A stretch of DNA of 64,000 bases from Macrotis lagotis (lineage: Eukaryota; Chordata; Mammalia; Peramelemorphia; Peramelidae), in NCBI RefSeq assembly GCF_037893015.1, contig NC_133661.1, forward strand, positions 183,770,306 through 183,834,305, read 5' to 3'. Within the stretch, counting starts at the first letter, position 1. Every line of letters starts with the position of its first letter. The position numbers and the translations under genes are program-made. This document shows positions 46,626 through 59,339 of the stretch, piece by piece. The notes beneath the pieces were generated by a model. That model worked only from the letters and a program-made list of their open reading frames with translations. It searched no databases and was not told the origin of the DNA.

Positions 46626-49600
46626 ATGCACCCAGTGGGACAGCACCCAAATTCTTAGAGGAGAAGCTGAAAGAACTACAGGAAGACATAGACAGCAAAA
46701 CTCTACTAGTGGGAGACCTCAAACTCCCACTATCTGATCTAGATAAATCAAATCATAAAATAAGCAAGAAAGAAGTTAAGGAGGTAAATATATTGTTAGA
46801 AAAAATTAGATATGGTAGACTTATGGAGGAAAGTGAATGGGGATAGAAAGGAATATACCTTTTTCTCTGCAGTACATAGAACTTATACAAAAATTGACCA
46901 TGTACTAGGACATAAAAACCTAATGATCAACTGCAGAAAGGCAGAAATAGTGAATACATCTTTCTCAGATCACAATGCAATAAAAGTCATATGCAATACT
47001 GGGCCAAGGAGATATAGACCCAGAACAAATTGGAAACTGAATAACCTCATTTTAAAAAATGGGTGGACCAAAAAACAAATTATAGAAAGAATTAACCATT
47101 TTATCCTAGATAATGATAATAATGAAACAACATACCAAATCCTATGGAATTCATTCAAAGCGACTATCAGGGGATATATTAATAGCTCTAAATGCTTACA
47201 TGAATAAATTGGAGAAAGAGGAAATCAATGAACTAAACATGCAACTAAAAAAATTAGAGAAGGAACAAATCAAAAATCCCCAATCAAATACCAAATTAGA
47301 AATTCTAAAAATTAAAGGAGAAATTAATAAAATTGAAAGCAAAAAACTATTGAATTAATAAATAAAACCAAAAGTTGGTATTATGAAAAAAAACAATAAA
47401 ATTGATAAACCTCTGTTCAATTTGATTAAAAAAAGAAAGAAGAAAAGCAAATTGCTAGTATCATAAATGAAAAAGGTGAACTCACCACCAATGAGGAGGA
47501 AATTAAAGTAATAATTTGAAATTATTTTGCCCAATTCTATGCCAATAAATTTGATAATCTAAGTGAAATGGATGAATATTTACAAAAACAAGTTTCCCAG
47601 GTTAAATGAAGATGAGATTAAATACCTAAACAACCCTATCTCAGAAAAAGAAATTCAACAAGCCATTATTGAACTCCATAAAAAAAAAATCTCCAGGGCC
47701 TGATGGATTCACAACTGAATTCTACTAAACATTTAAGGAACAATTGGTTCCAATCCTATATAAACTCTTTGGAAAAATAGGGAAAGATGGAACTCTGACT
47801 AACTCTTTCTATAAAACCAATATGATACTGTTACCTAAACCAGGAAGAGTTAAAACAGAGAAAGGAAATTATAGACCTATTTCCCTGATGAATATAGATG
47901 CAAAAATCCTAAATAAAATCTTAGCAAAATGATTACAACAACTCATCACTAGGATAATACATTATGATCAAGTAGGATTTACTCCAAGTATGCAAGGTTG
48001 GTTCAATATTAGGAAAACTGTTAATATACTCAATTATATCAACAACTAACCTATCAGAAACCATATGATCATATCAATAGATGCTGAAATAGCTTTTGAC
48101 AAAATACAGCATCCATTCCTATTAAAAACACTAGAGAGTGTAGGAATAAATGGACTGTTCCTTAAAATATTTAGCAGCATCTATTTGAAACCATCAACAA
48201 GCATTATATTCAATGGGGAGAGGCTAGAGGCATTCCCAATAAGATCAGGGGTGAAACATGGGTGCCCATTATCACCACTACTATTCAATATTGTATTAGA
48301 AATGTTAGCATCAGCAATTAGAGAAGAAAAATAAATTGAAGGAATTAGAATTGGGAAGGAAGAGAAAAAACTCTCACTCTTTGCAGATAATATGGTGGTC
48401 TACCTAGAGAATCCCAAGAAATCATCCAAAAAACTACTGGAAACAATTAGCAATTTTAGCAAAGTTGCAGGTTATAAAATAAACCCTCATAAGTCCTCAA
48501 CTTTTCTATATATGTCTAGCAAGAAACAGCAGGAAGAGCTAGAAAGAGAAATCCCATTCAAAGTAACCTCAGACAATATAAAATATTTGGGAGTCTACTT
48601 ACTCAGACAGACTCAGAATCTTTTGGAAAACAATTATAAAACACTTCTCACACAAATTAAGTCAGATTTAAAAAACTGGGCAAATATCAATTGCTCATGG
48701 ATAGGTAGAGCTAATATAATAAAAATGGCAATTCTACCAAAACTAAACTATCTGTTTAGTGCCCTGCCAATCAAAATTCCAAAAAATTACTTTAATGAGC
48801 TAGAAAAAATTGTAAGTAAATTCATATGGAGAAATAAAAAGTCAAGAATTGCCAGGAGCTTAATGAGAAAAAGTACAAAAGAAGGTGGCTTAGCCCTACG
48901 TGATCTAAAATTATATTATAAAGCATCAGTCATCAAAACTGTTTGGTATTGGCTAAGAAATAGAGTGGTGGAACAGTGGAATAGACTAGGTGCAAAAGCA
49001 GGAGATGATTATAGTAATCTGCTGTTTGATAAACCCAAAGAGTCTGGCCATTGGGATAAAAATTCCCTCTTTGATAAAAATTGCAGGGATAATTGGAAGT
49101 TAGTATGGAAGAACCTTAGATTAGAACAACACCTCACACCCTTAACAAGATAAGATCCAAATGGTTACAGGACATAGACATAAAAAACAATACTATAAGC
49201 AAATTAGAAGATCAAGGACTAGTCTACCTGTCAGATCTATGGAACAGGGAGCAGTTTATGACTAAGGAAGAGTTGGAGAATATCACCAAAAACCAATTAG
49301 ATGATTTTGATTACATTAAATTAAAAAGCTTTTCCAGAGATAAAACCAATATAACCAAGATCAAAAGAAATGTAGTAACTTGGGAAGCAATCTTTACAAC
49401 TAATGATTCTGACAAAGGACTCATTTCTAAAATATACAGAGTACTGAGTCATATTTTTAAAACAAAAAGCCATTCCCCAATTGACAAATGGTCAAAGGAT
49501 ATGCAAAGGCAATTTACAGATGAGGAGATCAAAGCAATCGATAGCCATATGAAAAAAATGCTCTAAATCATTAATTATTAGAGAAATGCAAATCAAAGCT

Positions 49601-50473
49601 TCTCTGAGCTACCTCCTCACACCTCTCAGATTGGCCAATATGACCAGGAAGGAAAATGATCATTGTTGGAAGGGTTGTGGGAAATCTGGGACACTACTAC
49701 ACTGCTGGTGGAGCTGTGAAATCATCCAACCCTTCTGGAGGGCTATTTGGAACTATGCCCAAAGGGCAACAAAGTTGTGCATACCTTTTGAAACAGGAAT
49801 ACTACTACTGGGTCTATACCTTAAAGAGATGATGAAAAAGGGTAAAAACATTACTTGTATAAAAATATTTATAGCAACCCTGTTCGTTGTGGCAAAGAAT
49901 TGGCAATCAAGTAAATGTCCTTCAATTGGGGAATGGCTTAGCAAACTGTGGTATACTTATGTCATGGAACACTATTGTTCTATTAGAAACCAGGAGGGAT
50001 GGGAATTCAGAGAAGCCTGGAGGGATTTGCAAGAACTGATGCTGAGTGAGATGAGCAGAACCAGAAAAACACTGTACACCCTAACAGCAATATGGGAGTG
50101 ATGTTCAACCTGGAAGGACTTGCTCATTCCATCAGTGCAACAATCGGGAACAATATTGGGCTGTCTGCAAAGGAGAGTGCCATCTGTATCCAGATAAAGA
50201 GCTGTGGAATTTGAACAAAGTGCAAGGACTATTTCCATTAATTTAGGGAAAAAAACCAGATATCTTATTGTCTGATCTTGTTACCTCTGAGACTTCTGTT
50301 CTCTTCTCTAAGGATATGATTTCTCTCTCATCACACCCAATTTGGATCAAGGTACAACATGGAAGCAAAGTAAAGACGGATAGAGTGCTTTCCATGGGCG
50401 TGGGGTGGGGCAAGATTGGGAGGAAAATTGTAAAACTCCAATAATATCTTTAATAAAAATAAATTTAAAAAAA
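46626..50473 (+). mobile_element. L1-B, 5'-truncated L1 nested in L1-A
   Basis: Starts within the endonuclease domain (GDLKLPLSDLDKSNHKISKK near 46.7 kb) and runs through RT to ORF2 C-terminus (FVVAKNWQSSKCPSIGEW, 49.9 kb), 3'UTR and poly-A. Its longest open piece is 253 codons (48,392-49,153), the longest in the window. The RT active site reads FADN instead of FADD, and several stops break ORF2. Flanked by a perfect 16-bp target-site duplication agaaaccaagagggat (46,610-46,625 and 50,474-50,489). Confidence 0.95.
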
Positions 50474-50489
50474 AGAAACCAAGAGGGAT

Positions 50490-51028
50490 GGGAACTCATA
50501 GAAGCCTGGAAGGATTTGCATGAACTGATGCTGAGTGAGATGAGAAGAACCAGAAGAACATTGTGAATCCTAACAGCAACATGGGGGTGATGATCAACCT
50601 TAATAGGCTTGCGCATTTCATCATTGTAACAATTAGGCACAATTTTGGGGTATCTGTGATGATTAATAACATCTGTTTCCTGAGAAAGGATTGTGTAGTT
50701 TGAACAGAGACCAAAGACTATTACCTTTATTAAAAAACATGCTGTTATCTTATAATGTAATTTTGCTATCTCTTATATTTTATTTTGTTCCCTTAACGAT
50801 ATGATTTCTCTCATATCACATTCAACATATATCAATGTATACCACAGAAATGATGTAAAGACTAACAGACTGCCTTCTGTGGTGGGGTGGGGGTAGGGAA
50901 GAGAGAATAGGGGAAAAATGTTAAAATTCAAAATTAATTATAGCAAAATTACTGTAATAATATAAAATAAATAAACCGAAATAATACTTAAAAACACCAA
51001 AATAAAACAACAACAAAAAAACCCTGTA
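50490..51028 (+). mobile_element. L1-A, 3' remainder
   Basis: Continues L1-A exactly where L1-B interrupted it (gaactcatagaagcctggaa, then 3'UTR to the A-rich end near 51,028). Confidence 0.9.
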
Positions 51029-51458
51029 CTATCATCTTCAGATTATAAAAGTCCTACATTAAGAAGGTTGGCAGTAAATACAAAGAGGAATGAAAGAGTC
51101 AAACCCTGTGGGCACTTGTGAAAGAAGGGATGCAAGGAGTTGTTCCAGGGCTGAATTGTTTCTTTAATATTGATATAAAGGCTATCATGGCATACAGTCT
51201 CGCCAGTGATGGGACTTCCATGAACCTAGACTGAAAAGTTAAAGTATAATTTCTTTCAGGTTGCCCTGGTTCTGTTTTACCAGATGGAATTGGACCTGGG
51301 TATATTTAAGAAGTGAACAAGAAGCAAATATCTAGTGCTGAGTCCCAAGCTGGAGCTGGAACAAACATGCTGATTAATGTAAATCAGGAAAGAAAACGCT
51401 ACACAAAGGTTTTTAGTATGACTGTGGACTGGGAGTATGACTGAAACCTCAGATGCAG

Positions 51459-51497
51459 GGTTAGTGAACAGGATGCAGGTGCTTGGAAATCACTGTG
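51459..51497 (-). promoter_or_regulatory. V6 recombination signal (23-RSS)
   Basis: Heptamer CACAGTG (51,491-51,497), 23-nt spacer, nonamer TCACTAACC (6 of 9). Looks usable. Confidence 0.85.
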
Positions 51498-52015
51498 CCC
51501 CCACACCACAATGGTAGGTGGCTGAGTCTCCCGGCTGGGAGACTGTGATGTGCAGTGAACTGTGACGTTCTTTCACATTGAACGTTGATCTGAATCTGCA
51601 TTTCTTCTTCATCTCTGAAGTCAGATAAAATAGTAAGTTGAGACCTTTTCCAGCATCCTGCCTGAACCACTGTAGGTATGGGATATTTTCAGTGAAACTG
51701 CAGTTGATAGTGGTGCTTTCTCCCTCCTGTATTTTCAAAGACTGAGGACTTTGTTCCACCTTCTGGAAGCAGCTCACCCCTGTGCAGAAAGGCAATATTA
51801 GTCTCAGGATGCTGACTGGTTGTCAAGTTAGTATGTCTCAATTTTTCCTCTTCTTTTCTTTCACAAACAGTAATTCCTATTTAAGTCAGAATGAATCCTG
51901 TCTTTCCCCATTGGACTTCTGGGAAAGTCCCCTCTTCCCACTTTCCAAAATATCTCAACTCACAGCCTAGGCGAAGACAGAATATCAGTAATAAGCTTTC
52001 CATGAGCTTTTCCAT
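51498..52015 (-). CDS. TRAV gene segment V6, apparently functional
   Basis: Leader exon 51,964-52,015 encodes MEKLMESLLLIFCLRLG with a GTGAGT donor (51,958-51,963). The intron is 184 nt. V exon 51,779 to 51,498 begins GVSCFQKVEQSPQSLKIQEG and keeps Cys (INCSFTEN), Trp (LQWFRQDAGKG) and the second Cys (DSATYHCGVG). No stops. CDR1 is shorter than in V1-V3, so it is a separate, related subfamily. It resembles human TRAV21 in FR2/FR3 (LQWFRQDPGKGL, SQPGDSATY). An unpaired extra Cys occurs in KKKCRFRS. It stands alone, outside the tandem array. Confidence 0.92.
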
Positions 52016-52157
52016 CTTTCTTCCTTCCGGATCTGGGAACATTGAATCCTGGAGTCTGGAATCTGGGCTTTCTATATTGTTAAAGATCTCCCAAAGCCAA
52101 ATGTTTCTTATTATTCATCCCCATAGAACAGAGGAAATTCTCAGACTGATTGTTCAG

Positions 52158-52162
52158 CCAAT
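52158..52162 (-). promoter_or_regulatory. V6 promoter CCAAT box
   Basis: CCAAT 143 nt upstream of the ATG, within cagccaatcaga as in V4 and V5. Confidence 0.45.
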
Positions 52163-52399
52163 CAGAGCCCTGTCTGTTATCTTGTATATTGTTTTCAGTC
52201 CCATTCACAGATGAATACATTCTTAACTGATGTCATTTCTGTCAATGACAGAACTTCTCTGCCTCCCTCCTTTTTACCTTGCTCCCTTTCCTCCTTTCCC
52301 CTACCCCAGGCTATATGGGGGGACAAAAAGGAACTGTTTCCCATAAGGATTCTCCTGAATTCTTGGAAAAGGATAAATTTTGTCACCATTATTCTTAGC

Positions 52400-52580
52400 A
52401 TTTAGACTTAGAAGGAATTTTGAGAATCCTTATTCAAACTATTCATTTTAAAAATGAGGAAATGGAATTTAGTGACATGATGAACATCACATATATGGAA
52501 AACAGTAGAACTGGAAACTGAACTCGGAACCCTTTGACAGCAAATTCTGTGCTCTTTCTACCATATTACACTTGTATCAC
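52400..52580 (-). repeat. MIR-like SINE
   Basis: Reverse copy: aaaaatgaggaaatggaatt ... ctctttctaccatattacac. Confidence 0.6.
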
Positions 52581-52859
52581 TGAATATTTATGGTGTCCCT
52601 TATATGTGGAAGTCACACAGATTTTTCTTTTTCCTCTAAATACTTGAATTTTTGCTGTGACCAGGAGGGAATATCCTTGTCCTTTTATGTCTTTGAATTA
52701 TTAATTCCTCTTTGTTCCCTGGGGAATATTCATTGATAGATGGAGAGTGTTTAATGCTAATTTTAACACAGGAAGGAGGCTATCCCTGTCACCTCATTTG
52801 GAGTCTAAGTAAACCTCATTTGTAATAGGGCATCATCATCATCACCATTATCTTCATCA

Positions 52860-53100
52860 TCATCACCTTAACTAGCATTTATTTAGAACTTTAAGGTTTG
52901 AAAAAATACTTTACATAAATTATCTCATTTCAACTTCACAACACCCCTGAGGGCAAGGTGTAATTATTATCCCCATTTCAAGGTGGGAAAACTTGAAAAA
53001 TAGAGGTTACGGGACTTGTTTGGGATGACTCTGCTAATACACAACTGAGGTAGTGTTTGAATTTAGGTTTTTCTTGACTCTAATCCCACTCTCAATCTAC
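52860..53100 (-). repeat. MIR/CORE-SINE (Ther1-like)
   Basis: Contains actagcatttatttagaact, cacaacacccctgagggcaa and gtttgaatttaggttttt. Old copy. Confidence 0.65.
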
Positions 53101-53194
53101 CTATTTGTAGAAATCATGCAAGATGAGAAAAGTACTTAAAATTGAAGTATTTGCCTTTTGTTTCCCCCCATCTTTTTCTTTGGATTAAGACTTG

Positions 53195-53207
53195 GGAGAG
53201 AGAGAGA

Positions 53208-53278
<71 letters not shown>
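53195..53278 (+). repeat. (GA)n microsatellite
   Basis: About 84 nt of almost pure GA repeat with two GAAA interruptions near its left end. Apparent proteins across it are low-complexity artefacts. Confidence 0.98.
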
Positions 53279-53279
<1 letters not shown>

Positions 53280-53280
<1 letters not shown>

Positions 53281-54240
53281 TTTGATTCAATGATGGCCTC
53301 ATTTAAAGAGGTGTGGAAATCAGGACAAGTGCAACTATGAAAACTGAGTACCATGAGAACAAGGAAGCCTGAAATTATTGCAGCTGGAGAAGATTCTTGG
53401 AACTTGGAGCAGAAATGATAACTCAGAGTTGACAAGGAGGAAAAAATCCAAAGTTATCTACCTTCTATTGGGAATCCCATTGTTCCAATGAGTAAACTTC
53501 TGTATTCTCAGTTTCTTACCCTACAACTTTATCTTATTATTCTAAGATGAGTGGGCTTTCTTACCTTTTAGATTTTTGTTGAACTGAAGTGTGAAGTGAA
53601 TATTCTTGTCTTTTATAATCAAAGACTGGAGCAAAAATAGAGGCAGTGTTTGAAGGCAAATTCTTCTGTGCATAAGTGTTTAGTTTAATTTCTTTTGGAG
53701 AATAGATCTAGGCAACTTTGCCATATAGAAGATTTCAATCTTATATTCTAAAAACTTGATTTCACATATGAAAGGAGGCCTGTGGGAACATGAGGTGGGT
53801 GATGAGTATACCTACTCTAATAGATTCTGTGCATTTTAGTACCTAGTAAAAGAGAATGTGTTTCCCAAGGCCAGGGACAGCATAATTTTTTTTCTTCAAT
53901 CGATACAGTACTCTATAAATCTTTTTTTCTGGGCAACAGAAAATTGTTTGTGGAAAGAAACTCCCTTTATACATTATTATGAGCTTCCTGATTCACTGTA
54001 CATACTCTGATTTTAAATGAAGTGCAGATTTCTTACTTCCTTTTATTTAGAATTGGAAACTTTTGTCTAGGAGAGAGATTGTTTCATCTATATAAACATG
54101 GTCATTCCTTTTAAGTCTCTCAAAATTCAACTATCTTTTTTCTTTTCCATCAATCTTCTTATTCCCATTTTTTCCCTTATATAATAGTGTCCCTTCTCTT
54201 ATTCTTGGTAATTATTTTTTGTTTTAAGATAGAAGTGATA
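53280..54240. other. No recognised feature
   Basis: Single-copy-looking AT-rich sequence. No coding pattern, RNA or repeat I can name. Confidence 0.4.
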
Positions 54241-54244
54241 CCAA

Positions 54245-56145
54245 TTCAGGACCTTGCAATTTATGATGCCCTCATTAGACAAGACACTAAGCACAGTAGA
54301 ATTAAAGTAGGTCAAAGGATAATGAGACATTTAAGTTTAAAGTTAACACCTCTACTTTTCTTTATGGCTTTTTATCCAAAAATATTGTCCTTCTTTAATT
54401 GAAAGATAAGATCCAACTATACCTATATGCTTCAAGTCCATTCTCTTCAATTATATTTGATCCTTCAATTATCCTAAGAGAAGTACAATTCTAAAGAATT
54501 AGAGGTGTTACATCTTCCCTTTTAGTGAGGTATACAAGTTGATGGTCTTAAGCAACATTTGTTTTGTTTTGTTTTGTTTTTTCCTTCTCCTTTTTGTTTA
54601 CCTTTTTATGTAACTCTTGAGTCCTATAGTTGACTATTGAATTCTCTGTTCAGTTATGTTCTATATATCAGGAAATTCTGGAGCTTCTCTATCTCATTTA
54701 ACATCCATCTTTTTCCTGACAGTATAAGCTGAATTTTACAGGGTACTACATTCTGGGTTGTAATCCCAGGTCCTTTGCTCTCATATATATGTTATTCCAG
54801 GTCTTCCAATCCTTCAGTGTTGAGGCTGATAGGTCTTGTGTCAGTCTGATTGTGTTTCCTTTGTTTTGAATTATTTTCTTTTTGCTGCTTGCAATATTCT
54901 CACCTTTATTTTAGAGTTCTGGAATTTGGCTGTAACTGCATTTGGAGTATTTATACTGGGATCTCTTTCTAGAGTGATTTTTCAGTTGCTGTATTTTTTC
55001 TTGTTCTAGCAGATTTGAACAGGTTTCCCTTATCATTTCCTGCATGATGTTTTCCAGGTCCTTTTTTTAAATCTAGGCTTTTTAGTAGTCCCATGATTTG
55101 CAGATTGTCTCTTCTGGATCTATTTTCTAGGTCATATATTTCCCCTAAAAGGTACTTTGCATTTTATTCAGTTTTTTTATCCTTTTATATTTTGTCTGAT
55201 GAAATCTTATAGTTTGGTAGATTTATTGGTTTCTATTTGTTCAATTCTAATTTTTAGGGTTTTATTTTCTTCTTTAGCTTTTGTGTTTCCTTTTCTAGTT
55301 GGTTATTTTTACTTTTAACAGAGTTGATTACTTTGGTCAACTTTTCATAATTTTCCTGCATGACTTTCCTTTCTTTTTTCCATTTTTTCCTCTCTTCTTT
55401 GGTTTTTACATTATTTGTTTAGGGTTTTCAATGAACTTTTCTATTCGAGTCCAATTTATAGACCTGTTTTAATACTTCTCCTCTGTTTGATTTTTCACTA
55501 GTTTCTTCTTCAGATATTGCATTGTTATCAACTATGACTGTAAAGTAGTTTTCTATAGTGAGCACTCTTTTAGTTTTTTTGCTTATCTTTGTTGTTTTAG
55601 CTTTGCTCCTGATGTATTAGGAGTGTAGATCCAAGCTTTTTCCCCCCCTGGTACTGGGATCTGATCCCTGTCTTGTCATTGGCCATGATGTTGCCTATGC
55701 AGTTCAGGCCATGTCTTTGCAAAGGTCTGTTTTCTCTTTTATGTCTAGGTTCTGATTCAGCAGTGGTTTGTTCCCGACCCAATTCAGTCTTTTGCCCGGG
55801 TGTTCCCAGGGTTCATACTTTGATTGTGTTTGGGATCCAACCTGCTGGCTTGCTATCTAGCTGCTGGAATCTCTGCTGTTGTTGGGACCCAGATTGTACT
55901 GTGGCTAAAAGCCTCCAGCTGGCTTTCCCACTGTCTTGCCTCCTGATCTTTATTTCCCCTTTTTCCCCAAAGAGACAGAACTTTGATGAAGATTCTCTAT
56001 GATGTCTACAGTTGAAAACTTCTTTTAATCTTCTCTTTTTCTTGGTAGGACCTGTAGTTTGAATATCAGAGCAGAGGTTATATTTATCTTTTGTAGGGAA
56101 AAGCTCCAGGAGCATTATGTTAGCTTCATATCACCTTTTTGACTC
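54245..56145 (-). mobile_element. L1 5' part (5'UTR, ORF1, inter-ORF)
   Basis: Closely parallels 10.2-12.3 kb: inter-ORF text (gtcaaaggataatgagacat), ORF1 (tctggaatttggctgtaact; coiled coil near 55.25-55.4 kb), and 5'UTR (gggaaaagctccaggagcat). No ORF2 follows on the left, so the element is cut or was internally deleted. No full ORF1 frame remains. Confidence 0.8.
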
Positions 56146-56149
56146 CTAT

Positions 56150-56685
56150 GACATCCCATATTCAATAAATTCCAATGGTTTCTGATCCTATAGAATAAAA
56201 TACAAAAATGCTCATTTGCTAGTCAAAGCCCTTTCTAACCTTGCCCCCTCCTGTTTTTTTTCCATTCTTATTATGCATTACTCCCCAGCACATACTCTTC
56301 AGTCCAGTGACACTGGCCTCCTTGCTATTCTCAGAGCACTATACTACCTTTCTCTGTTCTGGCCATTTTCTATGACCAGCACTGTCCTCCATGTCTAGAA
56401 TGTTCTTCTTTTTTTACCTCTACCTACTGCCATCCCTGACTCCTTTTACATTCTAGCAAAAATGCTTATTCTGTCTTTCCCAACACTTATTAATTCTAGG
56501 GACTTCCTTCTGTTAATTATGTCCTATTTACCCTGTATATAGCTTGTTTGCAAATATTTATTGTTTTTTGCTTATTTTCTCCCCTATTGGATAGAGAACT
56601 CCCTGAGCACAAGGATGGTCTTTTGCCTCTCTTTGTATCCCCAGAGCTTAGCACATCGTAGGTACTTAATCAATATTTATGGGGG
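56150..56685 (+). mobile_element. L2/CR1-like LINE C-terminal remnant
   Basis: Near 56.22 kb the plus-strand frame reads VKALSNLAP, then SPAHTLQSSDTGLLA, matching the L2 RT C-terminal FKALHNLAPSYLS...LRSSDTGLL. The 3' end has cccagagcttagcacatcgt and taggtacttaatcaatattt. Confidence 0.65.
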
Positions 56686-56689
56686 GGAG

Positions 56690-57480
56690 ATAGAAGAACC
56701 AGGAGAAAACTGTTTTGAAAATTCAGAAAAGTGTGAATATTCAGGAGAATATTGCCATTAGAGCTGAATCAGCAGATAGATGAAGAATGAGAACTGAAAA
56801 TAGGCAAACATATTTGGCAATTAAGAGGAATGGTATCTGTTCTTATAGTTGTATTATTTATCTATGAATCATCAATTTCAGACACTTATTGATGAAAAGA
56901 TTTTTTTCTAGCTGACTGATTTTCCTTTTATTTTGGATTCCTCAATGTTATTTGTTCAAAAGCTGTTAAGTTTTATTGAGTGTAAATTATCCATTTTGTA
57001 TTCATTCTTGTTTGGCTTTTAGAATTCTTTTTCAAGCTATGATTATGAATAGGACCAGATTGGTTACTTTCTAAATGTTTTCTGACATGACCATTAACAA
57101 TCAAGTTTTGTATTCATTATGAGCTTACTGTGATAAACTGTATAAGATGGTGGACTATGTGTAATTTTGACTAAATTATTGCCTCTCTCTTCTTCCCATC
57201 ATTAAATGAAGGAACCTTAATCCTCCTATCACTAGTAAAAAATTCCTAGTGAAGAATGGGAAGGGATGGTTGAAAAATTAACATATAAGAATATGCATAT
57301 ATACATACAAGTACAGATATGAATGATAGAAATCTGAAAGAAAAGCAAAAAAAATAAAATAATACAATAGGAAATATCATACAATGTGGGTGGGAGGATA
57401 ATTTCTTACCTGGTTATGAAACTCATTCTGCCCTTTTGACCATATGAGATGATATCACAACATCACAAAATCACATTTTT
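56690..57480. other. No recognised feature
   Basis: AT-rich sequence between LINE remnants. Nothing identifiable. Confidence 0.35.
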
Positions 57481-58440
57481 AATGGTCATTCAGTCTAAAC
57501 TGCATCTTTGCTTGAGAACCTCCATGGGAAGGTCTCTAAGGAGAACCCACCATCTTCCAATGCAACCCAGTCTACTTTTGTGCAATATTTTCTTGACAGT
57601 TTACAACTGCCCTCTGGTACTGAATAGATCAAGTGTAATTTTTCTTTCTCACAACCTTTTAAAGATCTAAAGATATGTGTGCTCTTTACCCCTGTCATCC
57701 CTTCTCCAGATTAAATAATCACAGTTCTTTCACCATTTTCTCATCTGCCAGATCTCAAAGACCCTGACCATCCTGACTACTATACAGATCATTATTTAAA
57801 CTGTCCTTAAACTGATGAGAGTTAAACTCACTTAAAACAATATTCCAGTGACAGTCTGGCCAGAGAATTATCCTTTCTTTTCCTAGAAACTATTCCTTTC
57901 TTAAAGAAGTTCAAAATTGCATTTTTTTTTTGCTAAATTATGCAGCTGACTCATATTGGGTTTTAGTCCAAACCCTGCATCTTTTTCAGACAAACTGCAT
58001 CTGACCACTTCAAATGTAAGGTTATATATTTCTCCCTATTGAATTTCATGAATGTGGGTAATAAAAGACTGAAGAGAAATGATAACAGTGTCTCTGCATA
58101 AATCTCAAGTCACTGTAATACAAATTGAAGAGTCTGCTTTGTTTCCTTGTACCTGCAGCAAATCTAAACATTTAAATCCAACTCCTATAGACCATAGGTA
58201 GTTTGTTTTGAAGATTATATTAAATGTCATCTTTATCTGTCACACAATCATCTTCAGGTTAGAGACAATTTTGGGAGAGTATTTTTAGAATTTTGGCAAC
58301 AGAACCCTTTTCAGACACCCCCATTGCAGTCATATCTTTCTTATTTACTTCCTTGCTTTATTTCTGGGCATAATTGTGGATAATCATTTAGCTTCTTAAG
58401 TAGGAGGGGAAACAGTGTCTCATGTGTTTTGAGTTTTTTG
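57480..58440 (-). mobile_element. L3/CR1-type LINE remnant
   Basis: Antisense L3: acaatattccagtgacagtc, aaaattgcatttttttt, gctgactcatattgggtttt, ctttttcagacaaactgcat and tctccctattgaatttcat match in order the known CR1/L3 3' region (cactgttgactcatattgagc ... tttatccctattgaatttc). Ancient. Confidence 0.7.
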
Positions 58441-59339
58441 AATTAATATTTCTATAAGTTTATTTGCTGTAGGTATCCAAGATACCTCAGAGAGAGATCC
58501 CTGTGTCCTTTGACTTAGAAGAGACAATGATTATTTTGACTTCTCTTTTTCTGGAAATTCAAAACTTATTCCTCTGCATTTCTACTTTCATATTAAGCTG
58601 ACAGTTTAATAAAGTAAACCATCTCCCTATTGGGAAAGTGTTTGAACCAGAACAAAAAAATAATATGGTATTAGTGGCATACACACAGTCCAGGGTCATA
58701 GTTTCCCAACCTGGACAGATCCTGCTGGTTGGCCCTGAGTGATTATTTATTTGGGTCAAACTCCATACTGTGTTAGAGAAAAAGAACAGAGCTTATCCCC
58801 TGATGTGATTCTTGGGCAATATTGTCAGGAATAGTACAGATTTAGGTTTAGCATCCAGCAAGTGAGCAGAAGGAATTGGTTTCCTATCCTCTTAATAGTT
58901 CCACCCTTTTTAATATACACAAGCTGCTGTTCCTCTCCTTAGTCTCTGGCACCCCAAGAAGTAACTCAGTTCCCAGTTCTAAGACTGTCTCTTTCCAAAC
59001 AGATGGAGGTTGTGATTCTTGTCAGCAGAATGGAGAACAGAATGCTGGAAGCTTTTCCCCCTGTGTGAAATGTCTCTTGTTCTGTTCTGAAGCTCAGGAC
59101 TCAGCCACGTTCAGTGTGCTTGACAAGTTCTGGCATAGACTCCCTGGACATGTGTAATGTTGCTGTCCTAGGAGTAGATATATGGTTTCTGTTTGGGCCA
59201 GGCTGGAAATTTATCTCAGATTTTCTAGTGCTTCCTCTACTCCCCCTACTCATCAAGAGGAAAAAGTAAATTCATTGATGCTTTTTGATTTTACATTATA
59301 TTCATATCATTATGTATATTTACTGATTGATGTCCAGCA
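58441..59339. other. Mostly unassigned; possible decayed V-like remnant
   Basis: No clear gene. At 59,005-59,115 on the plus strand the frame reads GCDSCQQNGEQN, then SEAQDSATFSVL, faintly like the start (SCQQKVEQ) and end (QPGDSATYxCA) of a TRAV exon but with the middle missing and no RSS. May be chance. Confidence 0.2.

Noticed and set aside
48392-49153. 253-codon open frame as a candidate host gene
   Set aside because: It is L1 ORF2 text (FRARANII-type region, CxxxxxDNIKYLGVYL, [16 protein letters not shown]) within L1-B, with stops on both sides.
53114-53435. Ser/Leu- and Glu/Arg-rich frames of 60-99 codons
   Set aside because: They are translations of the (GA)n microsatellite and its edges.
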